From assembly GCA_025350625.1 (NCBI GenBank), contig JANXXL010000313.1, forward strand, positions 1-37,957: a DNA stretch of 37,957 bases, in the 5' to 3' direction. Below are positions 31,809-37,957 of this stretch, piece by piece; position 1 is the first letter of the stretch; each line of letters begins with the position of its first letter. Made by a program: the position numbers and the translations under genes. This DNA is from Bryobacterales bacterium. GTDB taxonomy: Bacteria > Acidobacteriota > Terriglobia > Bryobacterales > Bryobacteraceae. The notes below the pieces were generated by a model, which was given only the letters and a program-made list of their open reading frames with translations, had not been told where the DNA came from and searched no databases.

Positions 31809-34800
31809 TCAACCTTCGGCGGCGAGCTCGGCGTCGGCCTCGGGCAAGCGGTCGCCCTCGCGCGCGAACCAGACATACAACGCGGGCAGCAGGAAGATGC
31901 TCATCATCAGCACCGCCATTAGTCCGCCAACGATCACGATTGCGAAAGGACGCTGCGAATCCGAGCCGATCCCGTGCGAAGTGGCTGCCGGCACCAGGCC
32001 GAGCGACGCCACCAGCATGGTCATCATGATAGGACGGAAGCGCTGGATCGCGCCGTCGCGTGCAGCTTCGACTGCGGGATATCCCCGGCTGCGCAACTGA
32101 TTGATGTACTCGACCAGAATCACGCCGGTCTGCACTGAAACGCCGAATAGCGCCAGGAATCCTACGCCGGACGACACGCTGAAGTTGGTGTGAGTGACAT
32201 ACATCGCCAGGATGCCGCCCACCGGAGCCATCGCCACGTTCAGCAGCACCAACGACGCCCACTTCATCGAGGAGAACATCGAATACAGGATCAGAAAAAT
32301 CAGCAGCAGCGTAAGCGGGATGATCACCTGGAGCCGGCGCGCCGAGCGCTTCTGCGATTCGTACTCGCCCGCCCATTCGAGGCGGTAACCGGGCGGCAAT
32401 TTGACCTTGGACTCCACCGTTTTTATGGCTTCCTCCACCGTGCTGCCCAGGTCGCGGCCGCGCACTCCGTACTTGATCGCCACATAGCGCGAGTTCCCTT
32501 CCCGGTACACTTCCGAAGCTCCGTCTTTCATGGCGATATTGCACAACTGGCCCAGGGAGACACGCTCGCCGGACGCCGCCAGCAGACGGATATTCCGAAT
32601 CTGTTCGATGGTGCTGCGATATTGGGGCTGGTAGCGGACCACCAGGTCGTAGCGTTCTTCGCCTTTTAATACCTGCGAGACAGCTTTGCCGCCCACTGCG
32701 GTTTCGACCGCGTCCTGGATATCGGACACATTGATGCCGAAGCGATCGGCCTTCGCGCGGTCGACTACCAGGTTCAGGTTGGGCTGCCCGATCACGCGGA
32801 ATAAGCCGAGTCCTTCGACGCCGCGGATCTTACTCATCACGCCGACAATTTCGTCGCCCTTCTTTTCCAATAGCGGCAGATCGGTTCCATAAATTTTGAC
32901 GGCGAGTTCGCCCTTCACTCCACTGACAGCTTCCTCCATGTTGTCGGAAATGGGTTGCGAAAAATTCCAGGTGACTCCGGGAAATTGTTCGGCTTCCTGC
33001 CCCAGCGCTTCAATCAGCTTGTCTTTGTCCTGATGGAAGAAGGGCCGCCACTTCTCTTTGGGCTTCAAATCGATAAAATATTCGGTGTTGAAAAACCCGG
33101 TCGTGTCCGTGCCGTCGTCGGGCCTGCCCACCTGGCTCACCACCTGCGTTACTTCGGGGAACTTCGCGAACACAACGCGGGCCTGGTTCATGATGCGAAT
33201 CCCCTCGGTAGGACCGGTGCTCGGCGCGAGCGACCCGCGCGCCCAAATCGCGCCTTCATCGAGATGCGGCAGGAATTCCGAGCCGATGCCGCGCGCCAGC
33301 AACCATACGCCCCCCAGGCTGGCCAAGGCCATGCCCACGGTAATCCAGTGCCAGCGAATGGCCAGATCCAGCCCGCGTGTATACATGCGTGTGAGGAAAT
33401 CCATCAGCGGATTGTTCCATTCCTTGGTTCCCCGCGGATACACCAGACTTGCCACCACCGGCGCCAGAAACATGGAAAACAGGAGTGCGCCTAAGAGTGC
33501 AAAGGCTACGGTCCAAGCCATCGGCCTAAACAGGCGCCCTTCCACGCGCTGCAGCGTGAAAATGGGAAGGTAGGCGGTAATAATAATAGCGATCGAAAAA
33601 AACACCGGCCGCTGCACTTCCCGCGCCGCGCGCCGGATTTTCTGCGCAACACTTTCTTCCGCCTGACCTGGGGTCGCGTCTTGACTCAGCAGCCGCACGA
33701 TGTTTTCCACCATCACCACGGCGCCTTCGACGATCATGCCGAAATCGAGCGCGCCTAGCGATAACAGGTTTGCCGGAATATGCCGGAGGTCCAGACAAAT
33801 CGCCGCGAAAAGAAGAGAAAACGGAATCGTCAAGGTAACAATCAACGCGCCGCGGAGGTTCCCCAGGAACACAAACAAAATGACCGCCACCAATATGACG
33901 CCTTCGGTAAGGTTGTGCAGCACCGTGTGGGTGGTCAGGTGCATCAAATCGCTGCGATCCAGGTGCGGCACGATTTTCACGCCCGGCGGCAGGAAATGTT
34001 GGTTGAGAAAATCCACTTTTTCGTGCAGCGCCACCAGTACGTTATCCGCATCCGCTCCCTTGCGCAGCAGAATAATTCCTGAAACCACATCGGGGTTGTC
34101 GATCACTTTACCGGGCTCCGGATGCACTGCCTTTCCCACTTGACCCAGGCGGATTCGCGAACCTTGCTCCACTCTGCCGACGTCGCGCACGCGCACCGGG
34201 ATGCCGGTTTGCGTCTTCAGCACGGTACCGCCAATGTCGCTGGTGTTTTCGACGAGACCGACTGCGCGGATGTTGATCGCCTGCTCTCCACGCTCGATGA
34301 AACTGCCGCCCGCGTTTACGTTGTTGTTGGCGAGCGCCTGCTCCACTTGGCCGATGTTCAGCCCGTAAGCGATCAGCTTCGCAGGCTCGACGTTTACCTG
34401 GTATTCGCGGGTGGTTCCGCCGAAAACCGCTACATCGATCACGTCCGGCACGGACTTCAACTGTTTGGTCAGTACCCAATCCTGCAGGGTCTTCAATTCC
34501 ATCACGTCGTACGACGGATTCGTACTGGCTAACGTGAAAAAATAAATCTGCCCCACGGGACTGTAATCTGGCCCTATGGTCGGTTGCAAACCGGCCGGCA
34601 GGCTCACCTGCGAAAGCTTTTCGAGGACTTTTTGCCGGTTCAGATCGTTGCTCGAGCCATCGTCGAACACCATCATCACGCTCGACAGCCCGAACAGCGA
34701 CACCGAGCGCAAGGCCACCAACTGCGGCAGACCGTTCATCTGCGCTTCGATGGGAATGGAAACCTGCTGCTCCATTTCTTCCGCGGCGCGACCGGGCCAT

Positions 34801-34955
34801 TGAGTTATCACTTGGACGTAGTTATTGGCAACGTCGGGATATGCTTCGACGGGCAGTTGCTTGAACGAGATGGCGCCCCAGATCAGCAGCAAAATCCCTA
34901 CACAAATGACCAGGAAGCGATTGCGCAGCGCGAAGTCGACCGAAGCCTGGATCAC
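31809..34955 (-). CDS. czcA: Heavy-metal efflux RND permease, CzcA/CusA family
   Basis: This is a 1048-residue protein with the standard RND layout: TM1 at about 13-30, two large periplasmic loops and two six-helix bundles. The HME-RND TM4 motif is 'DFGMIVEGAVVMVEN' (404-418). The acidic residues correspond to D402, D408 and E415 of Cupriavidus CzcA; the middle one is Glu410 instead of Asp. The DFG start places it outside the CusA (Cu/Ag) type, in the divalent-cation group (Zn, Co, Cd, Ni), though the exact metal is not fixed by this. Neighbours are the adaptor czcB (2 bases upstream) and czcC. The trimer would pump periplasmic or cytosolic metal through the outer membrane. Confidence 0.94.
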   Translation of the reverse strand: MIQASVDFALRNRFLVICVGILLLIWGAISFKQLPVEAYPDVANNYVQVITQWPGRAAEEMEQQVSIPIEAQMNGLPQLVALRSVSLFGLSSVMMVFDDGSSNDLNRQKVLEKLSQVSLPAGLQPTIGPDYSPVGQIYFFTLASTNPSYDVMELKTLQDWVLTKQLKSVPDVIDVAVFGGTTREYQVNVEPAKLIAYGLNIGQVEQALANNNVNAGGSFIERGEQAINIRAVGLVENTSDIGGTVLKTQTGIPVRVRDVGRVEQGSRIRLGQVGKAVHPEPGKVIDNPDVVSGIILLRKGADADNVLVALHEKVDFLNQHFLPPGVKIVPHLDRSDLMHLTTHTVLHNLTEGVILVAVILFVFLGNLRGALIVTLTIPFSLLFAAICLDLRHIPANLLSLGALDFGMIVEGAVVMVENIVRLLSQDATPGQAEESVAQKIRRAAREVQRPVFFSIAIIITAYLPIFTLQRVEGRLFRPMAWTVAFALLGALLFSMFLAPVVASLVYPRGTKEWNNPLMDFLTRMYTRGLDLAIRWHWITVGMALASLGGVWLLARGIGSEFLPHLDEGAIWARGSLAPSTGPTEGIRIMNQARVVFAKFPEVTQVVSQVGRPDDGTDTTGFFNTEYFIDLKPKEKWRPFFHQDKDKLIEALGQEAEQFPGVTWNFSQPISDNMEEAVSGVKGELAVKIYGTDLPLLEKKGDEIVGVMSKIRGVEGLGLFRVIGQPNLNLVVDRAKADRFGINVSDIQDAVETAVGGKAVSQVLKGEERYDLVVRYQPQYRSTIEQIRNIRLLAASGERVSLGQLCNIAMKDGASEVYREGNSRYVAIKYGVRGRDLGSTVEEAIKTVESKVKLPPGYRLEWAGEYESQKRSARRLQVIIPLTLLLIFLILYSMFSSMKWASLVLLNVAMAPVGGILAMYVTHTNFSVSSGVGFLALFGVSVQTGVILVEYINQLRSRGYPAVEAARDGAIQRFRPIMMTMLVASLGLVPAATSHGIGSDSQRPFAIVIVGGLMAVLMMSIFLLPALYVWFAREGDRLPEADAELAAEG

Positions 34956-34957
34956 GG

Positions 34958-36097
34958 CTATTCTTTCTTAGCCTCCCGGTCAAACAATAGTGCGTCTCGC
35001 ACCACCTGTTGGCCGGCGTGGAGCCCGCTGAAGACTTGTTCCGTACCGTCTCCGTTGACCGGTCCCGAGTGGACCTCCAATCTACGGAACTGGTTTCCTT
35101 CGGACTTCACGAACACCCAGTCGCGGTCCTGCAGGCGCAGCACCGCGCTGGCCGGAATCACCGTCCGCATGTCGGCGCCTTGCGATTGGAAATGGACCGT
35201 CGCGAACATATTGGGACGCAGATTGCCTCGTTCGTTCGCCAGTTCGATTCTTATCTTGGCGGTGCGGGTGTTAGGGTCGAGCAGCTTTCCTATATTGGCG
35301 ATGCGTCCCGCAAACTTGCGGCCGGCATAAGCGTTGAATTCAATCTGCGCGCGGTCTCCCACGTGCACCTGCGCCAGGTCGTTTTCGTAAACGTCGCACA
35401 CCACCCAAACCTGGGACAGATCTGCAATTGTGAACAGGTTGGGTGAATTGTCGAGCGATTTAACGCCTGCCGCCGTGGTCACATTCTGTTCGACAATAGT
35501 TCCGGAGATGGGTGCGTGAACCTCGATCACCGAGGACGGCCGTTGCGGATCGCCGCCCAGAATACGGATGCGATCCATAGCGGCCTGCGCGTCCACTTTG
35601 GCCTTGCTGTACGTTTCCTCGGCGACATCCAGGTCCTTTTGAGCCAGCGCTCCATGGGAAAACAAAAGCTGCGCGCGTTCAAACTGGGTCTTCGAGAGCG
35701 CCTCATCCGCCTGGAACTTTTTCAAATCCGAAAACGCCTGCGACATGTCGGCGCTATTGATCGTCAGCAGCAGTTGCCCTTGCTGAACGTCGTCTCCCAG
35801 CCGTGCGCGAACTTCCACCACGCGGCCCGACGATAGCGCGTTCACGGGCACCGTACGGCTAACGTCCGGAGCAATCGAACCATTAGCGATCAGCTCACTC
35901 ACTTCAGCGCGTGATGCGGCGACTGCCAGTGGAAACCTTTCGGGTTTGTCCACGGTGATCAGATTGGGGTCCGGCGCCTGTTCCACCTTGACCGCCGGTG
36001 CAGTGTTTGAAACTGCGTCCACTTTTTGGCTGCTGCACGCGCTTACGCCGGTGAGGCCAGCCGCAATTGCATATTGAATCAGACGATGGCGAATCAT
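34958..36097 (-). CDS. czcB: RND periplasmic adaptor, CzcB/CusB family, probable lipoprotein
   Basis: This is a 379-residue membrane fusion protein. The N-terminus has a lipobox-like 'TGVSAC' with Cys21 and a hydrophobic core before it. The barrel-sandwich hybrid is seen at 'ALSSGRVVEVRARLGDDVQQGQLLLTI' (split at about 87-113), then a helical hairpin ('SKTQFERAQLLFSHGALAQKDLD', about 134-156) and 'VEVHAPISGTIVEQNV'. The beta-barrel and membrane-proximal domains follow to 'LHAGQQVVRDALL'. It links CzcA to CzcC. There is no Met-rich or His-rich metal-binding N-terminal extension, so it is unlike the Cu-binding CusB N-terminus. Its start overlaps the czcC stop (ATGA). Confidence 0.93.
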   Translation of the reverse strand: MIRHRLIQYAIAAGLTGVSACSSQKVDAVSNTAPAVKVEQAPDPNLITVDKPERFPLAVAASRAEVSELIANGSIAPDVSRTVPVNALSSGRVVEVRARLGDDVQQGQLLLTINSADMSQAFSDLKKFQADEALSKTQFERAQLLFSHGALAQKDLDVAEETYSKAKVDAQAAMDRIRILGGDPQRPSSVIEVHAPISGTIVEQNVTTAAGVKSLDNSPNLFTIADLSQVWVVCDVYENDLAQVHVGDRAQIEFNAYAGRKFAGRIANIGKLLDPNTRTAKIRIELANERGNLRPNMFATVHFQSQGADMRTVIPASAVLRLQDRDWVFVKSEGNQFRRLEVHSGPVNGDGTEQVFSGLHAGQQVVRDALLFDREAKKE

Positions 36098-37341
36098 GGA
36101 ATCACCTCCCTGCCCACTGCTAGATTCATCTGTCCGGCCGCTGTCATGTAAGAGCCCAACAGGTTCAGATAACTCAATTGAATACTGCGGTAATCGTTCT
36201 GCGCCGCCAGGAAATCGAGCAGAGATGCCCCTCCGTTTTGATAGGAGAATGCGATCGTGTCCCGCACTTTCGCGGCTTGCACCAGGTATTTATCGCGGTA
36301 CGGGCGCAACAACGCGATGTTGCCGGCGATGGTTGCGTAGGCCGAATCCACGTCGCTGAAGACCTGAGCGCGGCCGGCCTGGACCAGCGCTTGCGTGCGG
36401 TTGAGATCCAGTTGCGTGCGCAGCTTCTCTCCCTGATTTCGGTCGAAGATTTTCACCGGTATCGTGACGCTCGCGCCGAAGTACACCGGGATGGGCGGGT
36501 TTCTCCCGAAATCGACTGCGAACGTGGGATCGGCAGAGCCATTTGCAATCGCCAGCCGATGGTCCATTTTCGATTTCTCCACCGCCTGCAATGCGGCCTT
36601 CAAATCCGGACGGGCATCCAGCGCGGCAGCGCGAAACTCTTCGAGGGGCGTGATTTGCTCGCTGAAATCGAACTTACCGTTTACGTCGAACTGCTCCAGC
36701 GGTGTGCGGTCATTCAGCAGCGCCAGAAGCTGGATTTTTGCCGTCCGCAGGCTCACCTCGGCATTCAGAACATCCGATTCGTACTGCACCCGCTGCAATT
36801 CGAGACGCCCCAGGTCCACTTCGGAGATGTCGCCGGCACTTTGCCGGGTTCGATTCACTTCGAGGACCCGGTCATAGTAAGCCAGGTTATCTTGCGCCAC
36901 CCGCAAAATTTCCTTGGCGTGTAAGATCGATACAAATGCGCTTCGCAGATTGAATAGAAGCGTGCGCTCCTGGTCTTCCAACTGGGAGGAGGCAATCGCC
37001 GTGGCCCCCCGGGCGCTGTCACGCCTGAGTTCGCGCTTGTGCTCGCGCTCATGCAGGTAGCTTCCGGAAACCAGCGGCAGCGTGTTGCCCAGAGGCCGGT
37101 AGGGATTGATCGAGAACGGATCGATCTGATCGAGCGTGAGCGTGGCGTCGGGATTCGGACGCAGATAGGCCGTGATTTCCTGCGCCTTGGATTGATCCAC
37201 TCCCACGCGGCCGGCGGCCAGATTCGGATTATTTGCGCGGAAACGCTCGCGGACCTGCTCCCACGTCAATCCTGTCTGGGCAGGCGCTGCCGTGACGACC
37301 AACAAGAACCCGGCAAGCGCCCGCCAATAATGGCGTAGCAT
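36094..37341 (-). CDS. czcC: Outer-membrane channel of RND efflux, TolC/CzcC family
   Basis: This is a 415-residue protein with a signal peptide (about 1-21, ending 'AAPAQ'). It has two OEP-type repeats of long coiled helices, for example 'ILRVAQDNLAYYDRVLEVNRT' split at about 140-165 and 'VRDTIAFSYQNGGASLLDFLAAQNDY'. The 'G..s.ldfl.aq..y' motif is characteristic of the family. It forms the outer-membrane exit for the CzcA-CzcB pump. GGAGGGAAG lies just before the ATG at 37341. It is first of the three pump genes, 40 bases after the small membrane-protein gene. Confidence 0.93.
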   Translation of the reverse strand: MLRHYWRALAGFLLVVTAAPAQTGLTWEQVRERFRANNPNLAAGRVGVDQSKAQEITAYLRPNPDATLTLDQIDPFSINPYRPLGNTLPLVSGSYLHEREHKRELRRDSARGATAIASSQLEDQERTLLFNLRSAFVSILHAKEILRVAQDNLAYYDRVLEVNRTRQSAGDISEVDLGRLELQRVQYESDVLNAEVSLRTAKIQLLALLNDRTPLEQFDVNGKFDFSEQITPLEEFRAAALDARPDLKAALQAVEKSKMDHRLAIANGSADPTFAVDFGRNPPIPVYFGASVTIPVKIFDRNQGEKLRTQLDLNRTQALVQAGRAQVFSDVDSAYATIAGNIALLRPYRDKYLVQAAKVRDTIAFSYQNGGASLLDFLAAQNDYRSIQLSYLNLLGSYMTAAGQMNLAVGREVIP

Positions 37342-37381
37342 CTTCCCTCCTAATTAATTTTCGATGCGATTTGAGAAAAGC

Positions 37382-37837
37382 CTAGACCGAGGCAGAGAGC
37401 AAGCTAGGAGGTGCGCGGCCGGCGCGGGAGGGAAGGAACCGGACTAAGCTTTCCGGGTGGATCGACAAGGCCAGCGTGAACAGACATAGAAAAATGCTAA
37501 GGGTAAGTACGGCAGTGACCTGAGCCGACTCCAGCACTTCGAGGAGTCCCACCAGGATCGCCAGCGTTTCGGTGCTGGAATGCTGCGCGCTCCAGGAGGT
37601 ATGGCCAGGGGAGTCGGCTGACGCCTGTGCGTTCATCAAAGCCAGCCGGACAGAATCGTCGCTGGCGGAGACGCACGGGAATAGAGACACCAGGGCCACG
37701 CCCAACGCCAGGGCGCGCCCCATCACCAGCCGGCGGCTGGAGACTGCCCGGCGGCTCGTCGAAACGAGGAACCAGGTAAAGGCGGCGACACACAGCGCCA
37801 CCCAGGCGAAATTCAACAGAGAACTCGCGTGTTCCAT
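37382..37837 (-). CDS. Small membrane protein of unknown function ahead of czcCBA
   Basis: This is a 151-residue protein with three hydrophobic segments (about 8-26, 41-58, 103-125). A short extracytoplasmic stretch holds 'FPCVSASDDSVRLALM' (53-68), followed by a Ser/His-rich loop (70-90: 'SADSPGHTSWSAQHSSTE'). His and Asp residues in that loop might bind metal. The Arg/Pro-rich tail 'LPSRAGRAPPSLL' is cytoplasmic by the positive-inside rule. I recognise no family. It is in the same direction and 40 bases ahead of czcC, so co-transcription with the pump is likely. Confidence 0.7.
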   Translation of the reverse strand: MEHASSLLNFAWVALCVAAFTWFLVSTSRRAVSSRRLVMGRALALGVALVSLFPCVSASDDSVRLALMNAQASADSPGHTSWSAQHSSTETLAILVGLLEVLESAQVTAVLTLSIFLCLFTLALSIHPESLVRFLPSRAGRAPPSLLSASV

Positions 37838-37852
37838 CTCAATTTGAGTATA
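37838..37852 (-). promoter_or_regulatory. Candidate -10 box and short palindrome ahead of the metal-efflux run
   Basis: Reading the minus strand, TATACT (37852-37847) matches a -10 box, and CTCAATTTGAG at 37838-37848 is a perfect palindrome around a central T. The start codon follows directly at 37837, so transcription would begin almost at the ATG, giving a leaderless message, or the real start is further in (ATG at 37723). No -35 box at 17 bases is convincing. Confidence 0.35.
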
Positions 37853-37886
37853 ACCACACTAACGGAATTGCGAAACCAAGGCTTTG

Positions 37887-37908
37887 TTGGACGCGGTTTG
37901 TTGTCCAA
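37887..37908. promoter_or_regulatory. Inverted repeat TTGGAC-N10-GTCCAA, candidate operator
   Basis: TTGGAC at 37887-37892 and GTCCAA at 37903-37908 are exact inverse complements with ten bases between them. They lie in the gap between the efflux run and a divergent gene. The left arm resembles a -35 box, and TATGGT (37912-37917) lies 19 bases on. A 19-base spacing with a dyad inside recalls MerR-family promoters, though the fit is loose. Confidence 0.4.
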
Positions 37909-37939
37909 TAGTATGGTTGACATTCACGAAAGGGCGGGC

Positions 37940-37957
37940 ATGGATGTACTCAGCGGC
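37940..37957 (+). CDS. Start of a divergent gene, possibly an AraC-type regulator (cut by window edge)
   Basis: An ATG at 37940 is preceded by AAAGGG (37929-37934) at good spacing and reads MDVLSG. An in-frame ATG at 37913 would add nine residues. 'MD.LS' is a common beginning of cupin-type AraC regulators, and a regulator here would fit the divergent layout and the inverted repeat upstream. Only six codons are visible, so the identity is a guess. Confidence 0.25.

Noticed and set aside
1-37957. CRISPR array, insertion sequence, prophage, tRNA or rRNA
   Set aside because: I found no regularly spaced direct repeats, transposase or integrase motifs, or conserved RNA sequences anywhere in the window.

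Overview
The window looks like chromosomal DNA from a Gram-negative (LPS-bearing, diderm) bacterium of roughly 60% G+C. The phylum Acidobacteriota, and within it a Solibacterales/Bryobacterales-type organism, is my best guess. It rests on the combination of a DUF1501/DUF1800 secreted pair with Ig-like repeats, PEGA and SpoIIE-type signalling proteins, a DUF5658 membrane protein and a czcCBA-type RND operon, together with lpxD, an Omp85/TamB envelope operon and a menaquinone-type UbiE/MenG. This is inference from gene content; there is no rRNA in the window to test it. I see no phage, insertion sequence, CRISPR array, tRNA or rRNA.

Layout. 1-6931 (+): an outer-membrane biogenesis operon, Omp85/TamA-like (cut by the left edge), a short SurA-like chaperone and TamB, joined by ATGA overlaps. 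6924-10295 (-): aroB, ubiE/menG and a recQ lacking the winged-helix domain, tightly packed. 10310-12095: a Na+/Ca2+-exchanger-like membrane protein (+) facing a GNAT acetyltransferase (-). 12311-16277 (-): a DUF1800 protein with Ig-like repeats followed by a Tat-exported DUF1501 protein. 16480-18217 (+): a secreted ComEA-like helix-hairpin-helix protein and a phosphomannomutase/phosphoglucomutase. 18207-20433 (-): polysaccharide deacetylase, acyl carrier protein and FabF-like ketosynthase with overlapping ends. 20546-21040 (+): a lower-GC DUF4265 gene. 21100-28909 (-): a long co-directional run of serine hydrolase, lpxD, LOG-family nucleosidase, SpoIIE-type phosphatase, giant PEGA-repeat membrane protein and PaiB-like flavin protein. 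28968-31449 (+): DinB-like, DUF5658, DUF4864 and a PAS/histidine-kinase-like protein whose catalytic residues are degenerate. 31446-37837 (-): an unknown membrane protein, then czcC, czcB, czcA and a GYD-domain protein. The right edge begins a divergent (+) gene that may be the regulator of the metal-efflux operon.

How they may fit together. Much of the window serves the envelope: OMP insertion (Omp85/SurA/TamB), lipid A (LpxD), sugar-phosphate supply (PMM/PGM), a possible specialised acyl product (deacetylase/ACP/FabF), metal extrusion (CzcCBA) and membrane signalling (SpoIIE phosphatase, PEGA protein). The gene order is very compact. Four of the five convergent gene pairs overlap at their stop codons, and the fifth has a stem-loop between the genes.

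The most promising leads for something undescribed are the DinB-DUF5658-DUF4864-pseudokinase operon, the deacetylase-ACP-FabF unit, the RecQ with an Ala-rich linker in place of its winged helix, and the CzcA with Glu in place of a transport-site Asp. All of these rest on reading the sequence alone; no database search was run.
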